A DNA stretch of 64,000 nucleotides. It comes from [Clostridium] saccharolyticum WM1 (GTDB lineage Bacteria > Bacillota > Clostridia > Lachnospirales > Lachnospiraceae). The number at the start of each line of letters is the position of its first letter. Positions within the stretch are counted from its first letter, which is position 1. Under the pieces are notes generated by a model, which saw only the letters and a program-made list of their open reading frames with translations, did not search any database and had not been told where the DNA came from. Where the stretch lies: NCBI RefSeq assembly GCF_000144625.1, contig NC_014376.1:4116501-4180500 (forward strand), written 5' to 3'. Shown in pieces: positions 53,368 through 61,530 of this stretch. A program made the position numbers and the translations under genes.

Positions 53368-54567
53368 ATGAAAAATCAAGAATCTATCATTCACGTAAAT
53401 ATGCTGGGAGGATTCTCCATATCCATGGGGGACAGGACGATCGTAGACCAGAACAATCAGGCAAAAAAGCCCTGGAGCCTTTTAGAATATCTTATTACAT
53501 TCCGAGGCAGGGATATTCCGGTAGAGGAATTAATTGACCTGTTTTGGAAGGATGAAGCCAGCAATAACCCGGCAGGAGCCTTAAAGACTTTAATGTTCCG
53601 GGTCCGCAAACTTTTAGAGCCGCTGGAATATCCTACACAGGAGCTGGTTTTCCAGAACCGTAAGGCTTACGGCTGGACAAAGGATCTTATAACAATCTGT
53701 GATACCGACCAATTTGAAGGCCTGTGTATTCAATCCGAAGCCCCAGACCTTACCGGGGATGCACGTTTGTCTATTTGCCTGGAGGCCTTTGCCCTGTATA
53801 AAGGGAACTTTCTCCCAAAATCCGAGTGGGAATCTTGGGTCGTGCCTATCCATACCTATTATCACTCCCTCTATCAAAAGCTGATCCAGAAAACTTTGCT
53901 CCTTTTAGAGGAAAGAAAAGATTTTCCTACCATCATTGATGTATGCCAGCAGGCCATTGCCATTGATCCCTACAGCGAGGATGCTCATTATTATCTGATC
54001 TATTCCCTGTACCAAAGCGGAAACCAGCTTATGGCCATGGAGCATTACCATCATGTGACTGACATGTTCTATAATGAATTTGCCATCACGCCATCCATTC
54101 GGTTTAAAGACCTGTACAAGCTCATCAGTGATAAAAAGCATGGAATCACCATGGATTTAAGCACCATACAGGAGATCCTTTCAGAGGGCGGCATGAACAG
54201 CGGTGCTTTTTGCTGTGAACCATCTGTGTTCCGGGACATTTACCAGTTAGAGACAAGGGCCATTGAACGTACCGGGGATTCCATCTTCCTGTGCCTTTTA
54301 ACCATCAGCAATCTAAAAGGAGAACTGCTGAAACCTGCGGTCCAGACACGGGCCATGGACGAGCTTGGGGATTCCATCCGCAAATCTCTTCGGAGAGGAG
54401 ATATCTTCAGCCGTTACAGCGTAAGCCAGTACCTGATGCTTCTGCCCACAGCCACATATGAAAACGGCGAAATGGTCTTAAAGCGGATTATTCAGAATTT
54501 TAAAAAAGAGTACTCGAGAAAAGATCTTTCCATTACGTATTCCTTGCAAAGTATTATACCAAACTAA
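53368..54567 (+). CDS. BTAD-domain (SARP-like) transcriptional regulator with degenerate GGDEF-like tail
   Basis: The protein has 399 residues. Residues about 5-95 are an OmpR-type winged helix of the SARP/AfsR kind (HVNMLGGFSISMGDRTIV, AGALKTLMFRVRKLLEPL). Residues about 100-255 are a helical bacterial transcriptional activator domain. The last 120 residues resemble a GGDEF fold that has lost its signature (SLRRGDIFSRYSVSQYLMLLP where GGDEF would fall), so cyclase activity is not expected. The ATG at 53368 has GGAG six bases upstream; the ATG at 53356 has none. Its targets may be the neighbouring srtB or mgsA genes (inference). Confidence 0.8.
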   Translation: MKNQESIIHVNMLGGFSISMGDRTIVDQNNQAKKPWSLLEYLITFRGRDIPVEELIDLFWKDEASNNPAGALKTLMFRVRKLLEPLEYPTQELVFQNRKAYGWTKDLITICDTDQFEGLCIQSEAPDLTGDARLSICLEAFALYKGNFLPKSEWESWVVPIHTYYHSLYQKLIQKTLLLLEERKDFPTIIDVCQQAIAIDPYSEDAHYYLIYSLYQSGNQLMAMEHYHHVTDMFYNEFAITPSIRFKDLYKLISDKKHGITMDLSTIQEILSEGGMNSGAFCCEPSVFRDIYQLETRAIERTGDSIFLCLLTISNLKGELLKPAVQTRAMDELGDSIRKSLRRGDIFSRYSVSQYLMLLPTATYENGEMVLKRIIQNFKKEYSRKDLSITYSLQSIIPN

Positions 54568-54616
54568 GATTAGATTCCAGAGCTACATACAGGAGCAAGC
54601 TTACAGGAGGAACAGA

Positions 54617-55090
54617 ATGCTTACAGATGATTTTATCACACTTACACTGGAAAAGAAAAAAAGTATTGCGCTGATCGCTCATGATAACGAAAAGCACGCA
54701 CTGATCGAATGGTGCAAGGAGCATAAGGATGCCCTTGAAAAACATACGCTCTGCGGTACCGGGACTACTGCCCGCATGATCACGGATCAGACAGGCCTTC
54801 CCGTAAAGGGTTATAACAGCGGACCGCTGGGAGGTGACCAGCAGATCGGCGCAAAGATCGTAGAAGGAAGGATCGATCTGGTGATCTTCTTCTCCGACCC
54901 GCTTACCGCCCAGCCTCATGATCCGGATGTGAAGGCACTTTTACGCATTGCCCAGGTTTACGATATTCCCATCGCAAACACCAGGGCAACCGCTGACTTT
55001 ATCATTACCTCTCCACTGATGGATGAGATCTACGAGCATCAGATCATTAATTTTCATAAAAACATTTCTGACCGGGCAAAGTCCCTGTAA
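54617..55090 (+). CDS. mgsA: Methylglyoxal synthase
   Basis: The protein has 157 residues: IALIAHDNEKHALIEWC, LCGTGTTARMI, the phosphate-binding region SGPLGGDQQIGAKI with catalytic Asp74, and IFFSDPLTAQPHDPDVKALLRIA. It turns dihydroxyacetone phosphate into methylglyoxal, bypassing lower glycolysis under phosphate limitation or sugar excess. AGGAGG lies six bases upstream. It is 49 bases downstream of the BTAD gene, so the two are probably cotranscribed. Confidence 0.96.
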   Translation: MLTDDFITLTLEKKKSIALIAHDNEKHALIEWCKEHKDALEKHTLCGTGTTARMITDQTGLPVKGYNSGPLGGDQQIGAKIVEGRIDLVIFFSDPLTAQPHDPDVKALLRIAQVYDIPIANTRATADFIITSPLMDEIYEHQIINFHKNISDRAKSL

Positions 55091-55114
55091 GAAAGCTTTT
55101 TTTGAAATAACAGG

Positions 55115-55146
55115 AGGCAGGGCTTATCTATACACAAGCCCTGCCT
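55115..55146. terminator. Bidirectional terminator after mgsA
   Basis: AGGCAGGGCTT and AAGCCCTGCCT form a perfect 11 bp stem with a 10 base loop, followed by CTTTCTTTG on the plus strand. It also lies downstream of the convergent HD gene. Confidence 0.8.
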
Positions 55147-55166
55147 CTTTCTTTGTTTCCCATATT

Positions 55167-55697
55167 CTATTCAAAAACCTTTTCACACAATTTAACATAT
55201 TCCTGATATGCCGGGAATTCCTCAAGTCCTGTCAAACGTTTTGCAACTCCCTTATAATACCATGCGTGTTCCGACTTATTCTTCTCGTTAAAACGCTGCC
55301 AAAGGTCATCTCCCATCAGATAATAATCCCTGGCCGTTGCCCGCAGATTGCTCAGCTTGTCCGCTAAAACAAGGATCTTGCTCTCTCTTGAGGCCTGTTC
55401 CAAATGTTCAAGCGTCGCAGATTTGCGTTCCTTCCAGCACTTTGTTTTATCTTCTGTTTCTTCCATAACCAGTTCAGCCACCCGGGATCCGAATTCTTCC
55501 TTAAGCTCTGCCTCTGTAACCCCCGTATCTTCCACTACGTCGTGAAGAAGGGCAGCACATATCATCTCTTCATCCGTAACCATCAATGCTACAATGACTG
55601 CCGTCTCCAGGGGATGGACGATATAGGGAATCTTCGTCCCCTTCCGAAAGGTCCCTTCATGGGACTTGATTGCAAAGGCAACAGCTTTCTCGACCAT
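55167..55697 (-). CDS. Small HD-domain phosphohydrolase (SpoT-hydrolase/MESH1-like)
   Basis: The protein has 176 residues. The HD motif is complete: His13, His28 (IVHPLE), His52-Asp53 (LLHDVVEDT) and the Glu56-Asp57 pair, as in the (p)ppGpp hydrolase half of RelA/SpoT. No synthetase or TGS/ACT domain is present, so it resembles stand-alone small alarmone hydrolases. The ATG at 55697 with AAGGAG upstream was chosen over a start 23 codons earlier. A deleted copy of this gene lies at 58004-58178. Confidence 0.88.
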   Translation of the reverse strand: MVEKAVAFAIKSHEGTFRKGTKIPYIVHPLETAVIVALMVTDEEMICAALLHDVVEDTGVTEAELKEEFGSRVAELVMEETEDKTKCWKERKSATLEHLEQASRESKILVLADKLSNLRATARDYYLMGDDLWQRFNEKNKSEHAWYYKGVAKRLTGLEEFPAYQEYVKLCEKVFE

Positions 55698-55780
55698 ACT
55701 GAATCTCCTTTTGTTCGTTCTCAGAAAAATAACCGTTCGGTCAGCCAGAGGCAACTCGAACTTCATTAATATATTAACAC

Positions 55781-55800
55781 AAATTATTACGATTTAATAG
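55781..55800. repeat. Left 20 bp direct repeat of the accessory block
   Basis: AAATTATTACGATTTAATAG matches 59291-59310 at 19 of 20 positions in the same orientation. The stretch 55801-56021 beyond it holds a 7 bp stem (ACCGTGA...TCACGGT, 55825-55852), two TGACTATCA copies and the terminator at 55954; no gene is seen. Confidence 0.55.
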
Positions 55801-55953
55801 AACTTATTTTGCCCCGCTCATAACACCGTGACTATCAGTTTAAAATCACGGTATTTTAGGCTTTCCGCTTCCCTGACTATCACTGTACAAAAGCAGTCAA
55901 AGACAAGTGTTATGCAGTCAAATGCAATCAAAAAAATATGATTTTTTTGTAAA

Positions 55954-55983
55954 AAGCGGGTCCGTAATACCGGATACCCGCCT
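55954..55983 (-). terminator. Terminator of the Big_2 protein gene
   Basis: On the minus strand AAGGCGGGT-ATCCGGTATTACGG-ACCCGCTTTTT folds into a 7-11 bp stem with a T-tract, 39 bases past the stop at 56022. A decayed relative lies at 58236-58268. Confidence 0.7.
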
Positions 55984-56021
55984 TAAACCACTACTATAAC
56001 TAACAGAGAAACTTTATAAAA

Positions 56022-57350
56022 CTACTCTCTTACTCTAACATATACCTTGCTAATAATATTTCCATCTTCACCTTTCGCAGTTATTAAGGCTAACCCTTTA
56101 CTTAGTGCTGTAACCTTCCCTTTACTGGAAACATCAGCTATTGATGAGTCCATCGAAGTCCATGTAACTTTAACAGTATCGGTTAAATCATCAATCGTTA
56201 ATCTGCTGGATTGTCCTACTTTTAAGTCGACTGCCAATCTGTAATCGTTTGCGTCCTCTACAACTAATACATTAATATTCTCAGTATACATACCGTCTAC
56301 ACTCGTAACTGTTATGACTGTATTTCCTGGTGCTAAAGCTGTTACAACTCCATTTCCATTTATAGCAGCTACTGTATTATTTGAAGATGTCCAGGCCATT
56401 TCTGTATTTACCCCTAAATTGTCGTCTACACTTAATTGGAGTTTTTCATCAACTTCTAATACTACCTTTAAAATATTTTTTACTTCTAAACCCTTTCTTC
56501 CCCACGCAAATGGGCCACCATATACACCTATATGAGCAACTGATCCGTCGGGATTCGTTCCTACCCCTGCATTTCCCCAGCCAGTACTCGTTATATTATA
56601 TTCAGCATCAGTGGTAACATTATATAAACAATTAGATTTAGTTCCAATAGCTGGATCCATATCCTGAGTTGTTGACGCGCAATTAATTGAACTTCCTTTA
56701 AGAGGAGTTATACGGTATAATTTCCCAGATGATCCTACAAATAAAGAGTTTTCCACTTTAACAGTAGCCCCATCTCTAACAACCCCATTCCACCCCCCAT
56801 ATCCTTGTGTAAAAACACAATTGTAATACTCATTAATCCAGTCATCAGCACCCAGGCAATAATAATCTTGTATAATACTTTTAAATACCAATCCATAAAA
56901 ATTTATTTTGATCCGTGCTGCAGGAGAATTTTCCACTACAATCCATTCACCAATATTTGTAAATTCTACCTTTCCCATTGTTTCAGCCAGCAAAGATATT
57001 TTCATATTATTATAATTTTTATTTAAGTTTTCATAAGTACCTTTAAAAAGTTCAGCTACATCATATGTGCCGTCTTTAATTATAATAGCTCCGCCTTCTC
57101 TACAATTAACACTCATGTAATCAAAGCCTTTTACAACTGTTTTAAAAGGTTTAATCTTACTTCCATCGCCCACAGTATCATCACCATTAGATCCATCTAC
57201 ATAAATTATTTCTTTAAATTCCAATACCGTATTATTAATCTTATATCTTTTATTATTTGTTTCAGCATAAGCAGGAATCTGCCTTAAAAACATTATACCA
57301 ATAATAAAACAAATAACCATTGCTAATTTTATCAATGAATTTTTTTTCAT
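56022..57350 (-). CDS. Secreted beta-helix-like protein with two Big_2 domains
   Basis: The protein has 442 residues. A signal peptide (about 1-29, ending AYAE) is followed by a region with the DUF1565/parallel beta-helix pattern (IIYVDGSNGDDTVGDGSKIKPF, GGAIIIKDGTYDVA). Residues about 285-360 and 365-440 are two bacterial Ig-like group 2 domains (TSSNNTVAAINGNGVVTALAPG, TSMDSSIADVSSKGKVTALSKG as shortened motifs). It is probably a surface or secreted adhesin/polysaccharide-binding protein. Base composition is far more AT-rich than its neighbours, a sign of transfer. No sorting signal is present. Confidence 0.8.
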   Translation of the reverse strand: MKKNSLIKLAMVICFIIGIMFLRQIPAYAETNNKRYKINNTVLEFKEIIYVDGSNGDDTVGDGSKIKPFKTVVKGFDYMSVNCREGGAIIIKDGTYDVAELFKGTYENLNKNYNNMKISLLAETMGKVEFTNIGEWIVVENSPAARIKINFYGLVFKSIIQDYYCLGADDWINEYYNCVFTQGYGGWNGVVRDGATVKVENSLFVGSSGKLYRITPLKGSSINCASTTQDMDPAIGTKSNCLYNVTTDAEYNITSTGWGNAGVGTNPDGSVAHIGVYGGPFAWGRKGLEVKNILKVVLEVDEKLQLSVDDNLGVNTEMAWTSSNNTVAAINGNGVVTALAPGNTVITVTSVDGMYTENINVLVVEDANDYRLAVDLKVGQSSRLTIDDLTDTVKVTWTSMDSSIADVSSKGKVTALSKGLALITAKGEDGNIISKVYVRVRE

Positions 57351-57599
57351 ACTATGTACCTCTAAAATTTATCTTATGTAATTACCTTTGTTATAAATTT
57401 ACTAAATCAATAAATGATACGGTAGAAAAGAAAACTACCTAAAAATCATAATCTTTTTATATAATATTCTGTTAGTTCCGTTGTTTTATTTATTATTTTA
57501 GAATACTTGAATATATTATTACTCTACAGTTTTTATATCAACCACTTTTAACCATATATTTGTAGTTACTCCACTAGCCTCAAATACTGCAGTACGCCA

Positions 57600-57756
57600 T
57601 CATGATGCGGCGTGGGCATCAACGACTCCGTTGACTTACCTTCCTGATCCAGATAATATCACTTGCAGCAGATGCCTGCAGGCCCTAAACCATGGCACCA
57701 TCCGCACCCAGGTAATACCAGCTACCTTTGTACTGATATCATGCGTATATGGGCTT
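57600..57756 (-). pseudogene. Decayed choline-binding / cell-wall-binding repeat gene
   Basis: Minus-strand translation gives YQYKGSWYYLGADGAMV, then a stop, and in a shifted frame YYLDQEGKSTESLMP. Both are plain CW_binding_1 repeats (WYYLxxDGxM), broken by at least one frameshift and several stops. The rest of the parent gene is missing. The flank 57361-57590 is AT-rich with nothing recognisable. Confidence 0.7.
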
Positions 57757-57794
57757 ATAGCTTAAAGGTAAACAGATAGTAAGCTTTTAACATT

Positions 57795-57940
57795 TAAATT
57801 CGATAGTGTCAAATACCATCTTCGACCTTCTTAGCTGCCGAAGTTAATTTCATCTCGCGAAGTTTATCAGCTACTTATTTGGTCTTTTCCTTTGCAGATG
57901 TTTTGCACTCTTGAGCATGAATAGCCTTCAGCAAATAGAG
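57795..57940 (-). mobile_element. IS256-family transposase remnant
   Basis: Minus-strand translation reads LLKAIHAQECKTSAKEKTK, a stop, VADKLREMKLTSAAKKVEDGI, then breaks. This matches the conserved part of IS256/mutator transposases that precedes the ETLTY...RTNN region. Only about 50 codons remain, with stops and a deletion after DGI. No terminal inverted repeats were found. Confidence 0.7.
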
Positions 57941-58003
57941 ACTTCTTTAATCTTAATACGAGGAGTGGCTGAGAATATATTCCGGTAGAAATGAACGGTA
58001 CAT

Positions 58004-58178
58004 CCCGCAGATTGCTCAGCTTGTCCGCTAAAACAAGGATCTTGCTCTCTCTTGAGGCCTGTTCCAAATGTTCAAGCGTCGCAGATTTGCGTTCCTTCCA
58101 GCACTTTGTTTTATCTTCTGTTTCTTCCATAACCAGTTCAGACACCCGGGCAAAGACAACAGCTTTCACGACCATACT
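58004..58178 (-). pseudogene. Internally deleted duplicate of the HD phosphohydrolase gene
   Basis: Bases 58004-58150 equal 55340-55486 except for one change (58142). Bases 58151-58178 match 55673-55700 with two changes. The copy therefore joins the first nine codons (MVVKAVVFA) to the middle of the gene (RVSELVMEETEDK), losing 186 bases (62 codons) in frame, including the catalytic HD residues. The 3' part after SNLR is replaced by unrelated sequence that leaves an open frame of 117 codons from 58220 to 57867. It is not expected to be enzymatically active. Confidence 0.85.
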
Positions 58179-58235
58179 TTTAAAGCCCTTCATAAAATCA
58201 TGAAATAAGCTGAAAACCAAGACCGGAAGATTGTG

Positions 58236-58268
58236 AAAAGCGGCGCCGGAATCTTACGGATACCCGTA
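58236..58268 (-). terminator. Decayed copy of the 55954 terminator
   Basis: AAGCGGCGCCGGAATC and TTACGGATACCCGTAT parallel the terminator at 55954-55983 (AAGCGGGTCCG...CGGATACCCGCC) but the outer stem has lost pairs. It lies 16 bases past the gene ending at 58284. Confidence 0.45.
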
Positions 58269-58283
58269 TCGATAGATCAGACT

Positions 58284-58985
58284 TTATTGTTTTATCAAAT
58301 CTCCGTCCTCTTCTCCCTGCAGCAATATTTCTTCAACGGTATCATCATTCACGTCGGAAATTGACTCCTGGATATCCTCTAACTTAGAACCAACCTGACT
58401 GGAAACGCTTTGGGAACGTCCGAAAAGCGCAGCGGCCTTTTGGGATTTTGCTTCTATGTTTCCATTGCCGGAGCGGATCTCCGACTTTAAAACCTTGACA
58501 GCCCCGTCCAAATGCCCCTTTTCCTGATAGATCGCTTTCACCTGCTCCTGCTCCACAGAGAGCGCGCTGATTCCGTTTAACTGTTGAAGCTGGGCTTCTT
58601 CTTTCGTCTTAGGTTTATCATAAATTTTTCCATCAGAGCTTTCGCTTTCCGACTCCTCCATTTGTTTTGCTTGAAGTTCCGCAATCTGGCTGTCAATTTC
58701 GTCCATTTGTTTTTGATACTCTTTCAGCTGGGAGGCGATATCAATTCCGGTTTCAGCGGCGGAATCCATCATAGTCTGCTTTTGTTCCCTTAAGAGATCT
58801 TTTTGCTTCATTAACAGCTCTATCATACTCTGCTTTTTCCCAATCGGAGAAATGGTTACTTTATCCTCATTCTCCTTCTCTTTCTTTTTTCCATACAGAA
58901 CTTCCTCCTGTTTTGCAACCGTACGGTTAATAGCATTAATATTCAAGGCTGGCATCGGCCCATTCAGTTTTCCAATATACATCAT
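58284..58985 (-). CDS. Coiled-coil protein of unknown function
   Basis: The protein has 233 residues, strongly charged and predicted helical (KKKEKENEDKVTISPIGKK, QLKEYQKQMDEIDSQIAELQ, SQVGSKLEDIQESISDV). No signal peptide or membrane helix is present once the ATG at 58985 (GGGGG upstream) is used; a longer frame from 59084 adds a hydrophobic stretch with no ribosome site. I do not recognise the family. It stands alone between the decayed HD copy and the 20 bp repeat. Confidence 0.65.
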   Translation of the reverse strand: MMYIGKLNGPMPALNINAINRTVAKQEEVLYGKKKEKENEDKVTISPIGKKQSMIELLMKQKDLLREQKQTMMDSAAETGIDIASQLKEYQKQMDEIDSQIAELQAKQMEESESESSDGKIYDKPKTKEEAQLQQLNGISALSVEQEQVKAIYQEKGHLDGAVKVLKSEIRSGNGNIEAKSQKAAALFGRSQSVSSQVGSKLEDIQESISDVNDDTVEEILLQGEEDGDLIKQ

Positions 58986-59290
58986 GTATCCCCCATTTCT
59001 TTGTTCTATATAAAGTATCGGAAGGAAAATGGAAAATATAAGGATGGGTCCTTGCGAAGATGGCAAGATCGTAGAGAAACACAATAATATTCCTGGTTTT
59101 GAAGAACATGTTGTTCCTATTTACTGCAGATATGAGCTTAACACCAGTTATGGGGTACGCTGCCGGAATTTAAGCGAAAAATAAGCTGCATCATAGAATA
59201 AATCCTTTTTTCCTGGGTGAAGCGGCAGCTTCGGCCGATATCCTGCAGGTTCCAAACACGCATAAATAGGACATTTTGTAAGAATAAATT

Positions 59291-59310
59291 AAATTATTAC
59301 GATTTGATAG
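59291..59310. repeat. Right 20 bp direct repeat of the accessory block
   Basis: AAATTATTACGATTTGATAG matches 55781-55800 at 19 of 20 positions. The 300 bases from 58986 to 59290 hold no gene that I can support; GAACATGTTGTTC near 59105 is an imperfect palindrome of unknown meaning. Confidence 0.55.
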
Positions 59311-59316
59311 ATCATC

Positions 59317-59345
59317 TTGTAAGATCACTCTTTTTCTGATATGCT
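59317..59345 (+). promoter_or_regulatory. Promoter of the membrane protein gene at 59385
   Basis: TTGTAA (59317-59322), a 17 base spacer ending TGA, and TATGCT (59340-59345), extended -10 type. AGGAGG follows about 13 bases before the ATG. Confidence 0.6.
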
Positions 59346-59384
59346 TATAGGCGTAAAAACCATCAGGAGGAAAAGGGAATCAGT

Positions 59385-60095
59385 ATGAACCAGTATAACA
59401 ATCAAATCAGACCAAACCGCAGGAACGCACGCTCCGGCAACAGGCACGATGCCGGGAAAAGCGGTTTTCTAACGGTCCTTCTGTTTTATGTGCTTCCTTT
59501 CATCGTCATCAATGGACTGATCTTTTTTCTGGTGACATCCAAGCCAAAGGGCCAGGTTGCCATCAGCGAAAGCAGCGATTATATTTCCACGGCCATGGAG
59601 CTTAAGATCAACTCCCTGCTTCCTGTAACAAATATAGAGGTCGCTTTGAACGGCTCTCCGGTTGAACTGAGAAAAATAGGACTTAAGACCTATACCGCAA
59701 TCCTTACAACCAACGGCGTGCTTGAAGTTAAGCTTACAGCCTTTAACAAAATGAAGGCTGCTTTATATGAACAGGTCGATGTTTTGGATGACGCTCCACC
59801 CACCGTTAAGGACAATGTATTTGAAGACGGAGTTCTTACCTTCCGTTTGGAGGACAGCCAGTCAGGCGTGGATTTTTCTTCCATTTCCGGCTGTGATGAG
59901 GACCATCCGGAGATACTTCCCTTGTCCATTGACCGGAGCACCGGACTCGTTTCCTTTGCTCTTAAAAAAGAAAACCTGACCATAAAGGCAAAGGACAAGA
60001 TCGGCAATGAGCTTCATGTAACCTTTACTCCCCAGGGAGAAAGCATTGACGAAGATGCACAACCCCCTGCGGAAGATGCTGATACGGAATCTTAA
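59385..60095 (+). CDS. Single-pass membrane protein with extracellular Ig-like region, unknown function
   Basis: The protein has 236 residues. A basic cytoplasmic N terminus (about 1-27, many Arg/Asn) is followed by one membrane helix (about 28-50) and an extracellular part with two beta-sandwich-like stretches (MELKINSLLPVTNIEVALNG; APPTVKDNVFEDGVLTFRL). The acidic tail is low complexity. Similar bitopic proteins occur in Lachnospiraceae without known function; the second stretch resembles an Ig-like/cadherin-type repeat (DDAPPTV). It is transcribed alone. Confidence 0.75.
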   Translation: MNQYNNQIRPNRRNARSGNRHDAGKSGFLTVLLFYVLPFIVINGLIFFLVTSKPKGQVAISESSDYISTAMELKINSLLPVTNIEVALNGSPVELRKIGLKTYTAILTTNGVLEVKLTAFNKMKAALYEQVDVLDDAPPTVKDNVFEDGVLTFRLEDSQSGVDFSSISGCDEDHPEILPLSIDRSTGLVSFALKKENLTIKAKDKIGNELHVTFTPQGESIDEDAQPPAEDADTES

Positions 60096-60131
60096 GCTCT
60101 TTTGCAGGATAAGTAAATAGGAAAAATACAT

Positions 60132-60168
60132 AGAAAGTGCAGTTCCATATCCTGGAACCGCACTTTCT
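60132..60168. terminator. Bidirectional terminator between convergent genes
   Basis: AGAAAGTGC-AGTTCC and GGAAC-C-GCACTTTCT form a stem of about 14 bp with one mismatch, followed by TTCC on plus and TATGTATTTTTCC on minus. Confidence 0.75.
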
Positions 60169-60176
60169 TTCCATCA

Positions 60177-61526
60177 TCACTCCACCGTTTCCCTTATCAG
60201 GTTCCGGTACCAATAAAAACTGTCCTTGGGTATCCTTACCTGACTTTCATAATCGATAAAGACAATTCCAAACCTGTCGTCATAACCCTTTTCCCATTCA
60301 AAGTTATCTAAGAAGCTCCAAAGGAAATACCCCAGAACATCAACACCGTCTGATATTGCCCGCTCCAGCTCCATGAGATGGCGGTGCAGGTAATCAATCC
60401 GTCCGGGGTCATGAACAGCCCCGTCCAGGGATACCACGTCAAGGTCGGACATTCCATTTTCCGTAATGAACACAGGAATCTGATAGGTCTCATAAAAATT
60501 GCGGACTGCCCAGTACATTGCCTTGGGAGTAATGGGCCACCCCATCCCGGTCTTTCCATGACCGGCCGGAAGCCTTCCCAGCAAAAGATTTCCCTGGCGG
60601 TCAAAGCTTACAGAGGTTCCCTGATAGAGGTTCATCCCGCAGAAATCCAGGGGCTGGCCTATGAGTTTTTGCTCTTCTGCCGTTATCACCGGCAGCCGGG
60701 AACCAAACAATTCCTTGCATTTTTCATGAAATTTCCCTTTTATAAACAGTTCATTCCAAAATGCCGAGGAATGGATCCAGTCCTGTTCCCCAAAGGAATT
60801 CTGAAGCCTTCCGGCTGCCTCGGCCAGCTCAGCCGTTTCCTCTACAGGCCAGTAGGCGTTCCCACAGGTAGGTGCATATCCTACCTGGCTGTCCGGGACC
60901 CATTTTCTTATTTCCTGCACTGCTCTTCCATGGGCCAGAGCAATATGACGGCACATCAAAAGAAGTCTATCCGCCGGGTATTTGATGCCGGGAGCATGAA
61001 TGCATCTATCATATCCTAGCCAGGTGAATATCTGAGGTTCATTGAACGTAAAGAAATGTTTGACCCGGTCTCCCAATGCTTTTGCTACGGTTTCCGTGTA
61101 GGAGGCAAACCATTCCGGGCTGGAAGGATTCAGCCAGCCGCCCTGCATTTCCAGATCATTGGGATAATCCCAGTGAAAAAGGGTTACATAAGGGGTAATT
61201 CCGTATTTCAGCAGCTCATTGACCAGATCTGAGTAGAACTTTAATCCCTTTTCATGATACGGGCCGCAGCCCTTTGGAAAAATCCTGGGCCAGGAGATGG
61301 AAAACCGGTAGGCTTTCACTCCCAGCTCTCCCAACAGAGCCACATCCTCTTTCATGCGGTGGTAATGAACACAGGCCACTTCGCCGGTATGCCCTTCAAA
61401 GATCCTTCCTTCCTCCCGGGTAAATACATCCCAGATGGAAAGCCCCTTGCCAGCCTCACGGGAGGCTCCCTCGATCTGGTATGATGAGGTAGCAGTCCCC
61501 CATATAAATTCCTTCCTGAACTTCAT
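60177..61526 (-). CDS. Beta-glucosidase, GH1 family
   Basis: The protein has 449 residues, the usual GH1 length. The start FIWGTATSSYQIEGA, acid/base Glu163 in FNEPQ and nucleophile Glu356 in FITENGMS are all present, with WSFLDNFEW near the C terminus. It hydrolyses beta-glucosides (or beta-galactosides) in the cytoplasm and lacks a signal peptide. It follows two ABC permease genes by 4 bases, so the imported substrate is probably a beta-linked disaccharide such as cellobiose or an aryl-glucoside (inference). Confidence 0.95.
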   Translation of the reverse strand: MKFRKEFIWGTATSSYQIEGASREAGKGLSIWDVFTREEGRIFEGHTGEVACVHYHRMKEDVALLGELGVKAYRFSISWPRIFPKGCGPYHEKGLKFYSDLVNELLKYGITPYVTLFHWDYPNDLEMQGGWLNPSSPEWFASYTETVAKALGDRVKHFFTFNEPQIFTWLGYDRCIHAPGIKYPADRLLLMCRHIALAHGRAVQEIRKWVPDSQVGYAPTCGNAYWPVEETAELAEAAGRLQNSFGEQDWIHSSAFWNELFIKGKFHEKCKELFGSRLPVITAEEQKLIGQPLDFCGMNLYQGTSVSFDRQGNLLLGRLPAGHGKTGMGWPITPKAMYWAVRNFYETYQIPVFITENGMSDLDVVSLDGAVHDPGRIDYLHRHLMELERAISDGVDVLGYFLWSFLDNFEWEKGYDDRFGIVFIDYESQVRIPKDSFYWYRNLIRETVE

Positions 61527-61530
61527 CCTT

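Noticed and set aside
57867-58220. 117-codon minus-strand ORF as a functional small HD protein
   Set aside because: It lacks the HD catalytic residues and ends in unrelated sequence over the IS256 remnant, so it is treated as a pseudogene.
59102-59118. LexA-like box GAACATGTTGTTC
   Set aside because: The spacing and arms do not fit the Gram-positive LexA consensus, and no SOS gene is adjacent.
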